From contig NW_019091361.1 in assembly GCF_001949145.1 (NCBI RefSeq), forward strand, positions 234,255-298,254: 64,000 bases of DNA, in the 5' to 3' direction. This stretch comes from Acanthaster planci. Its lineage: Eukaryota > Echinodermata > Asteroidea > Valvatida > Acanthasteridae. Positions 54,040-64,000 of the stretch are shown here, piece by piece (positions within the stretch are counted from its first letter, which is position 1; each line of letters opens with the position of its first letter). Under the pieces are notes generated by a model, which was given only the letters and a program-made list of their open reading frames with translations, did not search any database and was not told the origin of the DNA. The position numbers were made by a program, and so were the translations under genes.

Positions 54040-55975
54040 GCTTGATTTGTTTTTCAAGGTTGAGGATAAAACCAATCCCAACTGAAAATGGGCCAAGATA
54101 AGATTCAACTAATTCCTCAACATTTACGACAACACTCCGCACTGTACAAATAAATATTACCATGTTGATATATTTCATGTAGTATTGAACATTTGCTACT
54201 TTGTCCACACACATCAAAATAAGATAAGAATAGCCCTTGAAGTTTGAATGTAATGAAACAGAGTGCACATCGAAGGGGGATATGACTATGGAAGATGTAA
54301 ACAACACTTGCTTGTTGAGCCCCATGATTTATGTTCCCGTCAAATAACACCCTTTAGGGGAAATGTACTCTTCAACTAGACAACCCTGCATGTCAGTACA
54401 TGTATTGTCATCACATATGCTGCATGTTTGACACCCCCTACAACCTACATTTATCACTGCACAGCAGAGATCCAACTTACTAAACATCTTGAGACAATGT
54501 CTCGATAGCTTTTGAGATCATGTTGGTTGCTCTACCTATCTTCATAATCCCAACAAACTTGTGGCAATGTCTTCTGAGACTGCACCCATGTGTGTCTGTG
54601 TAAATTATGTAACATTCGTTGATCCAGTGTCAAAGGTCAGTGAGGCAAGAAGCCGTCCTCACAAGTCATGACATTGCCTTTGCCTGGTATCTGATTTGAT
54701 ATCTAAGTTGAAGTAGTGATCCGTTTAAGATGCACACTGCCATGGATAAGAAATCTAAAGAAGCTGATATACTCTGAGACCCCTAGTGAGAGAGTTCAAA
54801 GGTTAATGTGACTATAGATACCAAGACATCACCTACAGTTGTGCACTGTGCACTTCTGCAAGACTGTGAAATCAAAAATGCGTAGACCATTTACACATAG
54901 TTAACAACAAATCCTTGCCAAATTATTCAAGTGGGCTGTTAACAAGCTCTCTACTTTGAGAGCAGAAAGGGAGGAGTTTAGAAAGTCCTCAATCTTGTAT
55001 TCTGAGCAAATAACTAATTCTCCCAAGCTTAGAGGGCCTGAGGTCTACACAAACCTCTCAGCAGCAGCACTAAATGGTCGACCATGACACTTGACCCCAA
55101 GTTCCAGGAACCACTGTTTTAAGTGTTTTCCCATATTCAGACAGACATGGACAGCCATAAACTGATCCTAAAGCCATCAGTTTCTCCCCCCCCCCTTTGG
55201 ATGACTAACTTTCTCCAAATATTCCATGAATGTGCAGTTCAGTGCCACAGTGCTGTACAGTGTACAAGTATTCTGCATTCATCCATGCCAGACACTGCTT
55301 TAGATATAGGCTTCTACCCATTACAGAACCTCTTAGCTGTTCACCAATAAAACAACAAACCAAGGGAGAGTTGATATGCACGCACAGCATGCTAACAAGC
55401 AGGGACTCCAGACAAGAGGTAATCAGTGATTGGCGCCTGATATGTTATGACACCTGCCGAAGTTAAGGTCTTGCCATACAAATGCATTATTATAAATGTT
55501 ACATTGCTGGTGGGACATCACACAATATTTTCACATCAGACCAAAGTCACAGTTGGCTGTCCCAACTAAATATCTCCCTCCGGCATCTCAAAAGTATCTG
55601 CCCTTCAATTTTTTTACAATTTCCTGTTAAACTCTTTTTTTTTCTTTTTTAAAATCTATGTCATATTTAGCACGAGGTTGATTTTCGGTAGTCTGTTTCT
55701 CAGCATAGCACACAATCAGTAGATGAGGCAACAGTAAGTACATTTCTGCCTGTATATTTTACAATAAGCTTTTATGGGGTTGTAGCTGATTGTACGGGCC
55801 AGATAAAGAAAAGAAATTTGTCTAAGTTCGATGCCAGAAAAACTCAGGTTTTTTGCTTTGATGACTAAGAAAAAGCAAATACTGGTACAACGCAGTATCT
55901 GAGTTAATTAATACTTCCTTCTTTTTGGCTCGACAAAATTTGATGCACTGCAACTTAGGAGTGATGACAAGACAC

Positions 55976-56063
55976 CTATTGGGCATTGTCAAAAGGGTCT
56001 TTCTCATCTCCAGTGTCAGGTAAAGAAGCAGCATCTGATGGCACAACTCGATAACGTCTTCGT
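55976..56063 (-). CDS. unrecognised disordered protein, terminal exon
   Basis: On the minus strand the acceptor TTTATTTCAG precedes 56063, and the stop TAG is 55978-55976. The split codon AG+A gives Arg, then RRRYRVVPSDAASLPDTGD and an acidic tail ending DPFDNAQ. Phase compatibility and the strong acceptor support it. A further exon hidden in the N gap cannot be excluded. Confidence 0.72.
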
Positions 56064-59000
56064 CTGAAATAAAGAAAAAAACTGATTAGGTTACAGAAAT
56101 GTCATTTTTCACTCAAGATGGGAAACTCAACAATAATACTCAGGGTATGATAGTGCTTTACAGATGGTGCTGATTTCTATGGACTGATTCATCAACCACT
56201 AGTTGATGCTAAGGTGTGGGCTCAAATAGTTTGTCAACCATACATTGGTGGCAATCCCTTTTTCCAACTGTTCCAGGCTGGTAGAGAATCGTCAGCACGT
56301 TAAAAAAAGGGAACATTTCCAAGTTACTGCCTATCGTCATGAATGACTTGTTAGTAGGAAAGTTGTACTACTCTCCTTGATAGAAAACAACCTCAAAGGC
56401 ACACAGGTCAGCCCTCCNNNNNNNNNNNNNNNNNNNNNNNNNNNNNNNNNNNNNNNNNNNNNNNNNNNNNNNNNNNNNNNNNNNNNNNNNNNNNNNNNNN
56501 NNNNNNNNNNNNNNNNNNNNNNNNNNNNNNNNNNNNNNNNNNNNNNNNNNNNNNNNNNNNNNNNNNNNNNNNNNNNNNNNNNNNNNNNNNNNNNNNNNNN
56601 NNNNNNNNNNNNNNNNNNNNNNNNNNNNNNNNNNNNNNNNNNNNNNNNNNNNNNNNNNNNNNNNNNNNNNNNNNNNNNNNNNNNNNNNNNNNNNNNNNNN
56701 NNNNNNNNNNNNNNNNNNNNNNNNNNNNNNNNNNNNNNNNNNNNNNNNNNNNNNNNNNNNNNNNNNNNNNNNNNNNNNNNNNNNNNNNNNNNNNNNNNNN
56801 NNNNNNNNNNAGTGCTAAAGCACAGGTCAGCCCTCCATGGCCAGCAGTAAGGGATTAGTGCTAAAGCCATCTTTAAAGCAACAAAGATTGACAGCACACA
56901 TTTATTAACAAGGTCCTCATTTCCCTGAGAAAAGTAAAAAAAAGCTGAAAGCTAAAGGAGAAGCTGAAGACCCAAAAGACAAGTAATCTTTGATATCTTT
57001 GCCCTTTACTGTCCTTTATACTGGAAAATATGAATATTTATTTCAGTTTGAAGGGAAAATGCCAGAGTTTATTCAGAAGGACAAGTCATAAAAGCACTGC
57101 ATAACAAACCCTTACAAAGCCACCTGCACGTTCAAAGCTATCAACATTACCTTATCCTTTAAAACAGACATGGTTCTTGCCATGACCAAGAGTTGCGATG
57201 ACTCACCAGACAGACATGATAGCAGATATCTGATCAACTCTCTACTGTTCCAGGAAGTTGTGGAGCATCAGATGCATTTGATTGTAAATCGTTTGACTAG
57301 CCTGTCTAAACCATTTGCCGGTTCCCTATTAGTCACTTAAGGGACTTACATTTCTGAATCACTGCCCAGTTCTTAACTATTCATATTCTGACCTTGTCCC
57401 TAAGAAAAAATAGTTGCTAATAATTGACAGAGCAGGTGTACTCACCTTCCAGCAAAAACAGCTTTCTCTGGGGGCTTGACTGGTGGTTTAGGCTGCATAT
57501 TCCCTTGAGAGCTGCCAGTACCTGAAGATGATTGACTGTCTTCTATCAAGCCCTTCCTGGCTGTCTTGCTGATGACAAAAGCAGGTTTATCACTGAGTGT
57601 GTCAGGGGGAGCATCACGAGGAGTGTCACGTGGAGTTACGACGGGTGACACATCTTCCGGGAGTGATACAGATGTTGTTGTCACAGCACCATCAGTATCA
57701 CGTGGGGACGGACGGACGTGTCTCTTTTGTCTGTCTCTATGGCGGGAGGTACGTTCTTCCTGGTGACTCCTATGTTTGTCCATGTGATGCTGACCAGCTG
57801 AATCTTTGCCAGCTTCCTTGACATCTGATTCATGGCTTCTGGAGTTGTGGTTTCTGGATGAGGAGGGAGTCTTAGCATGGCTGTGAGAGGCTGAATTGGA
57901 ACTGCTCGGTGTTGCAGCTGCTTCTAAACGATCCTGTGTTGACGGCCTACTTCCCTGATGACAGTGATGTGTTGGACTGTCATTTCTGGGAGAGGGTGGT
58001 GGTAGACCTGACAGCGAACTCTCACTGTGTGCTCCTTGGCTTCGGGTGCTAGCCAGTTTCTCTCGTCGTCTTCGCTGGCGTGGTGTTAATGACTCCCAAG
58101 CAAGTCTGGACTGGGAGAAAGAACTCTCACTTGGTTGTCCATCTTCCACCCTGCCATGAGATGCTATGGAGTCGGTGATGCTTTCTTCATCGACAGATGA
58201 GATGTGTTCACCTGAGGAGCTAGATTTCATCCGTCTCCGCTTCCTCTTGTCCAAGTCACTATGTAAATAACTCAGTAGGTGGGCTTCCTCGGCTGCTTTG
58301 AGAGCCGCCACACGATCACTCGCCCTGTGCAATGACGACGAGCTCCCCCTTCTCTGTGGATTGACAAATACATCTCCTTGGTCGGCATCTTTTGCACTTT
58401 CCATGGCTTGCATCTGACTCGCCTGCTTCCTAGCAAAAGCAGCACGAAGAGAAGCAAAATCAGGATCCGTTTTGTGACGCAGGCGACGCAATGCCAATGG
58501 AGAAAGACTTGCTTTGAGGCTAGTGGGAGAACTTGCTCTTTTCTCTTCCCCAGACTCCAAGTCAGGAGACAAAGTACTAGCCCCACTCACCCCGTCAATA
58601 TTGAGTTCTTTGTTGAAGCTGACAGTTCTGGACCTAGACTGGGGACTCAAAACACTATCTTCATGTCCTTGCTGGACAGCCTCTTTGAAAAGGCTTGCCT
58701 TCTGATCACCTTCCTGTCCTCTTCTTGCTTTCTTAACAATTTGTTCATCTGAAAAACTCTTCACAATCTTTTGATGACCCTGCCTAGAATGAGCCATGAG
58801 CCCTTCTTTCAACCTTGCCATAGTATTTTCAGTTGCGGCATCTGCTGCTTTCTTGGTAATGCTTTTTCTGTCCTCTCTTGCTTGTTCTTCATCCTCAGAA
58901 AATAGCAGAGGTGTCCTGGGGGATTCTCTGGGTGAGGATGAAGGAGGACTAACGCACGGGTCTAAAGTTAGTTCCTTAGGTCTGTTTCCTGAAACGTCAC

Positions 59001-62000
59001 CATTAATGGAAGGCTCATACACTCTTACTTCTGGCAAGACATTAGGATTAGACCCCTTATGCTCTTCTGTATCATGGTACTGCTTACAGCTTCAACCTGC
59101 TGTTGTACATGTTTATCTGTAGCTTCTTTGGCAGAGTTCAGCACTGCTGTTTTAGGCGTTGATGTGGAGACTGACTCTTGGCCCTTTTCAGCTCGCGACA
59201 AAACTGTTGGTGTTGCTGGACTAGCTTGGCTGTCCTTCAGGGTTGAAGTGCAGGAGCCATTGCTATTCCAATCAGCTGAGTTGGAACTTGCCACAGACAC
59301 CTTCCTCAAATCATTTAGGATTTTGTTTTCAGATTTATCACCTTTGGGAGTGCTCCCAGCATCCCTTGAGGGTGTGTCTGCACTTGTCATCGCTCCTGAT
59401 GGTACTGCACCTGATCTCCTGGAAGAAGGCACAGTTGACTCCTCAGCTGATTTGGAGCTTAACGTCTTTTTCTGTGCTACTGGTGAGGCTGCCTTGTCAT
59501 GGGGGTCTGTTTTAGTGTAAATCACGTTCCCGGTAAGTTGTTTTTTGATGACTGGCTTTTTGGAGAAGACCATTAGATTGGGTGGTTTCATTGTGGCTCT
59601 GGAAGTCTTGGCATCTTTGCTTGTGTGTGATTGTGTTTTGATGGAGTCTTTTTGTTTGGTTGGAAGCTCTACCTTCATGACATTCACTGGTTCCTCCCTC
59701 TTGACTGATGCACTCATGTCCAGAAAGAAGCTAGGTTCCTGCTGCTGAGTGGCACATTCTGAAATATCAGCATTGGCCGCCCCATCCTCTTGAGACAAAC
59801 TCTCCATGATTGCATAAGTACATGAAGGTTCTACACTCAAGACTTTGATTTCTGCTTCTCGGCTTGGATCTTTGCTTGCTGAGGGTGGTGGTGATTGAAC
59901 AGTCACTTTGAATTCCTGTGTTTTCCTGAGCTGAATTGATTGCACATTCTCCGACTGGAAGCTTGCATCTTCTAAGGTATCGGATGTTGGGTTTGATGCA
60001 ATCCGTTGCCGTCTTTCATTCTTGGAGGACTGCCGCTCTTTGTCTTCTGAACTCATTTCTGCTGTCCTGTTAGGTGATTTGTCTAACCGCAGTCGGTTAC
60101 CCAGCTTGTTTTGCAGCAGTATTTTGGGCACTTCAGGAAGCTTACGGGTCTTGCCCAAGGAGCCTTTCCTTTGGAGAGGGTTCCCTGATGGCTGTCCCTT
60201 GGTTGGGCTATCCTGTTTTGGTACTGGCGCCCCACTTGTGCCCTCAGCAGCAGGTGTTTCCTTCTTCGGTGTCGGGATACTTGGGAGTTGGCGAGCTCGA
60301 ACAGGTCCTCGACCTTTTCGCTCACTCCTCCCAGAGCCACCAGACACAGTTTCACTTTCGTCTGTTTTAGGTGTGGCAGACCTGGCATTTTCTGAACTCC
60401 TGTGGCTCAATCTCTTCTTTTTTTGCTCTGCTTTCTCCTCGGTAGGGCCAATTTTGGCTCTGACAGCTATGTTTGCCCCAATCTCCGAACTTTTTGGTGA
60501 AATTTCTGGCTGAGCAGCAGGCTTCAGTGCAAGACGGTCTTTGGAAAGATAGTCCCTCTGATTTTTGGCACTGCCATCAACGCCATTCAATTCAGTCAGA
60601 ATATTCTCCATTTCCTGTCGGTCCATGGAGGGTGATTTAACTGGAGCTTCCTTAGAGGAATGTTCAATGGATGACGTGGTTCTCTCGTAATACTCATGAG
60701 CCTCCATTTTCTTGTCTCCCCCCCTTGGCAACTCATCCTGAACAGGCTTCACTGCCTTAACATCCTCTTCCAGAGAGAAAGGCGTCAGTGGCCCTGAGTC
60801 CTGATTGTCACTTTCAAGCTTAAGCCTCTGTTGGAGGTTCTGTCCCCCCTTGTCATCAGAGAGCTCCAAGTCAAGCTTCCCGTCCTTAAAAGCTGTAAAC
60901 CCAGTGGGAACATCACTCTGGTTAGCATGTGCATTTCTAAGCTTCGATGAGGCATTACCTTCCTCTTTATCAGCTAACCTTGCTGCCCGAAGCTCTTCTT
61001 GCAAGCTCTTCTCATTTCTTAAATTTTTCTCACACCAATTTTCCCTTGGGGTGGTATTAAGTTTGGGGTCCTTCAGAGGTTCTGGCTCATTCCAAGAAAA
61101 TGCACCAAGTAGTAGTTCCATGGCAGCACGATCCGTGGCTAGACCATTGTCATGAAACTGAATGGGACTTGAGGCATTTACTGGTTTAGCACTGCTTTTC
61201 AGTGGTACTTCCATGTTGTTTGTTAAGACAGGCACCTTTTCCGCCTCTTCAGCGAGGCCCTTTGAGGCAATATGCTCCGTTATCTTACCAACATCCATAG
61301 GAACATTCAAGACTACATCATCCAAGTCTGCTTTTTTCTGAATTCCAGTGTTTTCCTCTTTGTATTCATCAATAACTTTGGGCAACGGTTCATTGATGAA
61401 CAATTCCTGTTGAGGAACTGCGACTGGTTCTTCATCTGCCTTAGTCGTTTGCTCTGTGCTATCCTTCTCCAGGGACTCAATTCGCATCACCTGTGGCTCA
61501 GGCTCTGTCTTCTTCACATCTTGAACCATCTGCTCCTTAGGTTGAACAACCTGCTGCTTAATCTTAAGCAGAACAGTAGCTTTGTCAGAGTCTGAAGGAA
61601 CATTTAATCCCTCTGTGCTCTGTTTTTGCTCAGGTTTGTTTGATGTAACTGTGTCACTAACGGCTCCCTGAGGAAAGTGCAGATTTTCTTGTTTCTCTTC
61701 AGTCACTTGCAAACTGTCCCAGGCTGTTTTCACAACTTGTTTGTCCTTCTTTCCAGTTTCAATCTTTTCATGGCAAGCATCTACTTGTTTATCTGAAACA
61801 GGGTCACCCTTGGGTTTACCAGGGGTTTGTCCGTCATGACCCTCAGCACCAATTTTGACTGCCACTGGCTTGAGGAGTTCCTGAGGGGGAGTGACTGTGC
61901 GTCCCAGGCTTGCAGCCTTCTTGGCAGTGCCAGCCTCTTGAAGCTCAACAGATTTAGGTTGCTGTTGAACTTCAGCATGCTCAGCACTCACCTTAATAAT

Positions 62001-64000
62001 GGGTGGATTCTCAAAGCCAATCCGCCCTTCTCTGGGAAGTGTCTGTGCAGATACTTCAAGTTCTTTTGCAGCATGACTGAGATGACTTGGTCTAGGTATT
62101 CTGGATGCACCCTCGGGCAAGCGGGTTAACTTATCTTTGTCTACTTCATCCAAGGATCCATCATGCTGAAAGGCATCCCCAGAGTCTGTTTCAGGAACAC
62201 TCCTACTTCTGTCTCTTTCAGCTTCTTGAAGCCTGGTTATGGCAGATGGACGGAGTTCATTTGCACTGGATTTTGCGCGGTTGTGATTTTCCTGCTTTTG
62301 CATAGTAGCTCCTACAAGTGGTGGGGTGTTGGCCCTCCAAGGTGGGGGCTTTGTCTCCTTGATACAAGGGACAGTCTTTATAGTCAGTTTGCCCTCGGCG
62401 CCACACTGTGCCTCAGGCGGCAATTGCACTTGTTGGACAGGCTCAGCAAATGAGCGGACAGGGAGCAGCTTGCTATTGGGTGCAGGTACAAGGTTCTCCT
62501 CTAGAAGGGAAGGATCTCGTTCACTGACTCCAAAGCCTTCCCTGAAGGTACTAACTTCACCCTCCATGATGGCATGGCTGTCATGGGTCCGCAGCCGCTT
62601 GGGCTTCTGACGTCGATGCAACATCCGGCGTCGTTTACTTATCGCTCGTTTGCACTTCTTAGGAACATCTCGCTTCTCGTTCTCTTTATTGTCCAGGACA
62701 ATCTCTCCCTCTTGGGGTTCCCGACCTTCCTGTTCAGGTGTATCTCCTTCCCTCTCTGATCCAACATTCTCATTCTCATTGACCTCTCCCTCTTCTTCCT
62801 CTTCCTCTTCTTCTTCTTCCTCTTCATCAATCTCTTTCTCTGCATCTCTCTTCTCCTGGCTCTCATCCACTTTTTCTGGGGCATCCACAGCATTGATGCG
62901 TTGCACTTCTACTTGGGCCTCCTTCATGTTGTCACGGAAGCTGATGTTTTCTTCTAACACTATGTCTGTGTTTGCTGGGGGGACGTCAGGACTGAAAAAA
63001 AGGACATCATTATCGAAATTAAGAACAAGTGCAAGCTGTCAACCTTAGAAATTCCTTAAAATTGCTTGTTCAGACTGTCCAACTTATTCAGCATTGATCT
63101 GGTATTAAAATTACACATTAGTGTTTTATTTAGGAAACATTTAAATGATTTCTCCCCTAGTTTGAAATTCAGAAGGCAACAAGAAATATCCACACATCCA
63201 TGTACATCCACATATCCATGCACATCCACAAATCCACATTCATGTACATCCATAGATCTATGTACACCCATAGATCCATGTACATTCACACATCCATGTA
63301 CATCCACACATCCATGTACATGTACATCCACAGATCCATGTACACCCACAGATCCATGTACATCCACCCATCCATGTACACCCACCCATCCATGTATACC
63401 CACAGAACTATGTACACCCATAGATCCATGTACATCTACACATCCATGTACATCACCACATCCATGTACATCCACACATCCATGTACATGTACATCCACC
63501 CATCCATGTACATCCACCCATTTATGTACATCCACACATCCACGTATATCCATAGATCCATGTACATCCACACATCCATGTACATCCACACATCCATGTA
63601 AATGTACATCCACAGATCCATATACATCCATAGATCCATGTACTGTACATCACCACATCCATGTACATCACCACATCCATGTACATGTACATCCACAGAT
63701 CCATATACATCCATAGATCCATGTACATCCACACATCCATCTACATGTACATCCACCGATCCATATATATCCATAGATCCATGTACCCAAAAGAGGAGAA
63801 ATATAGTATCCACAGACAAAAGTGCTGCAAGTCTGTCTCCCTTTTTACAATACATGTCTAAAGTCTTGAGCAGTTCCACTTTTACTTACACTCCTTGCTT
63901 AGGTTCCTTGGCTGGGCTAAGTGAAGCAGTGGTGGTAGTCTGTGAACCGTCAGCATAGATCTTCTCCCAGTCATACGGATCAGATTCTTTGATACCCTTC
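55976..64000 (-). CDS. large, mostly disordered protein, unrecognised; last three exons, with one frameshift in the main exon
   Basis: The visible exons are 63890-64000, 57446-62991 and 55976-56063. Their splice phases agree (2 and 2), and together they give about 1,914 residues plus a stop if a single missing base near 59050 is allowed for. Upstream exons lie outside the window. The composition is rich in Ser, Glu, Lys, Pro and Gln with no folded domain I recognise. Features include a run of 12 Glu, basic clusters such as RAISKRRRMLHRRQKPKRLR, two RxLPxxP motifs (RQLPSIP, RKLPEVP), a Pro-rich KPPVKPPEK, a PP1-docking-like RTVSF and many SP/TP sites. The C-terminus is RRRRYRVVPSDAASLPDTGD and onward to a tail ending DNAQ. 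A scaffold or cytoskeletal/synaptic adaptor is possible but unproven. Confidence 0.72.
56064..57445 (-). other. last intron of the minus-strand gene, containing an assembly gap
   Basis: About 1.4 kb, including 393 Ns. The rest is AT-rich and shows no coding segment. Confidence 0.65.
56391..56868. repeat. assembly gap (N 56418-56810) inside a minisatellite of unit about 46 bp
   Basis: The phrase cacaggtcagccctcc stands directly before the Ns and again at 56821-56836 just after them. agtgctaaag occurs at 56811 and again at 56857. Both gap edges therefore lie in copies of the same unit. The unresolved interval is most likely more copies of it, and the N count need not reflect true length. Confidence 0.85.
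57446..62991 (-). CDS. unrecognised disordered protein, main exon (5.5 kb), frameshifted near 59050
   Basis: The acceptor TTTTTTCAG precedes 62991 and the donor GTGAGT follows 57446. From 62991 one frame is open to TAA 59027-59025. The continuation to 57446 is open in the -1 frame, and that frame has a stop just upstream of the overlap. Both parts share the same Ser/Glu/Lys/Pro-rich style, so one protein is intended. A missing G in the GGGG run (59053-59056) would join them as KSIR-GSNPNVLPEV. The RTVSF motif is at 58615-58629, RQLPSIP at 60273-60293, RKLPEVP at 60126-60146 and the Glu run at about 62788-62828. The frame has no plausible ATG at its 5' edge, as expected for an internal exon. 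Confidence 0.75.
59025..59100 (-). other. one-base frameshift between the two halves of the main exon
   Basis: This is the overlap of the two open frames. A usable intron is not evident: GTAAGC at about 59091 has no phase-compatible acceptor at a reasonable distance. The homopolymer CCCC at 59053-59056 is the most likely site of a base-calling or real deletion. Confidence 0.65.
62992..63889 (-). other. intron of the minus-strand gene filled largely by an 18-bp tandem repeat
   Basis: Donor GTAAGT at 63889 and acceptor CAG at 62994-62992. About two thirds of the intron is the 18-bp array (63190-63790). Confidence 0.75.
63190..63790. repeat. 18-bp minisatellite (catccatgtaca-type), about 33 copies
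   Basis: The array is built from atccatgtacatccacac-like units, with variants (cagatccatgtac, catagatcc) in higher-order alternation and occasional 6-bp insertions tacatg. Because the period is a multiple of three it gives long open frames on both strands (MYIHTS-type on +, VDVHGC-type on -). These are not genes. Confidence 0.92.
63890..64000 (-). CDS. unrecognised disordered protein, exon at right window edge (partial)
   Basis: Open from the window edge to donor GTAAGT at 63889. It reads KGIKESDPYDWEKIYADGSQ, then TTTTASLSPAKEPKQG and two bases of a split Val codon completed at 62991. It ends in phase 2, matching the main exon. The DPYDWEKIYADG segment is the least low-complexity stretch and the best query for identifying the family. 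Confidence 0.72.

Larger units (their letters stand above)
48674..55975. other. intergenic / UTR region between convergent genes
   Basis: No coding gene is seen. It includes the probable 3' UTR of the ADAP/UNC5-like gene, a G-rich tandem repeat at 49060-49163, several AATAAA signals (48919, 49781, 50185, 50346, 50416, 51714), a short palindrome at 52048-52085, and poly-C runs near 52289 and 55188. Its right part presumably holds the 3' UTR of the minus-strand gene. Confidence 0.6.

Noticed and set aside
56337-56897. Open frames spanning the N run
   Set aside because: Their length is made of Ns. No coding evidence exists on either side.
59025-59100. Programmed -1 ribosomal frameshift
   Set aside because: No X-XXY-YYZ heptamer is seen in the zero frame of the overlap. 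A homopolymer indel explains the data more simply.
59025-59100. Short intron with donor GTAAGC near 59091
   Set aside because: The best acceptor (ttgccag, about 57 nt on) puts a stop immediately after the junction in the required phase, and other acceptors are under 35 nt away.
63056-63879. Repetitive open frames of 118-216 codons on both strands
   Set aside because: They are by-products of an 18-bp stop-free tandem repeat inside an intron with good GT-AG borders.
1-64000. tRNA, rRNA or other structured RNA genes
   Set aside because: I noticed no tRNA cloverleaf with A/B box pairs or rRNA-like segment, but I could not run a covariance search. tRNAscan and Infernal would decide.
1-64000. Autonomous transposons or integrated viral sequence
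   Set aside because: I see no open frame resembling transposase, reverse transcriptase, integrase or capsid. Only non-autonomous or relic elements are visible.

Overview
This is a window of an animal nuclear genome, not a bacterial one. Genes are split by AT-rich introns with GT-AG borders, intergenic stretches are kilobases long, and minisatellites, foldback elements and an assembly gap of Ns are present. The protein families and the abundance of the palindrome ACATGT (often as TACATGTACATGTA) suggest a marine invertebrate, perhaps a deuterostome such as an echinoderm, hemichordate or lancelet. That placement is a guess. The sequence alone does not fix the species.

Region 1 (1-23142, + strand) holds the last 13 coding exons of an RRBP1/kinectin-family gene, an ER-membrane coiled-coil protein (ribosome receptor p180). 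The 5' part lies outside the window. The exons encode about 694 residues that align from end to end with the C-terminal half of vertebrate RRBP1. One large exon carries a lineage-specific array of six or seven 63-bp (21-residue, three-heptad) repeats. A probable 3' UTR follows, to about position 26 kb.

Region 2 (27755-48673, + strand) is the most unusual locus. Thirteen exons with compatible phases encode a predicted 993-residue protein. Its order is a degenerate ArfGAP zinc finger, two PH domains (together an ADAP/centaurin-alpha protein), a low-complexity acidic linker, and a ZU5-UPA-Death module of the UNC5 netrin-receptor type. The catalytic arginine position of the ArfGAP is cysteine. 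The intron at the junction between the ADAP half and the UNC5-like half contains an in-frame stop followed 9 nt later by AATAAA. The locus could therefore also make a 384-residue, normal-length ADAP protein. The likely theme is phosphoinositide-dependent membrane recruitment of a death-fold signalling module, which is inference.

Region 3 (55976-64000, - strand, convergent with region 2) is the 3' part of a gene for a very large, mostly disordered protein I do not recognise. It has three exons in the window and about 1,914 residues if one frameshift is bridged. It has an acidic run, basic clusters, two RxLPxxP SH3-ligand motifs and a PP1-type RVxF motif. A one-base frameshift near 59050 splits the main exon, and a 393-N gap lies in its last intron inside a minisatellite.

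The rest is introns and intergenic DNA containing several minisatellites, one Tc1/mariner-like MITE, two foldback elements, a GAGTC-rich array, a diverged tandem duplication and a cluster of short hairpins.
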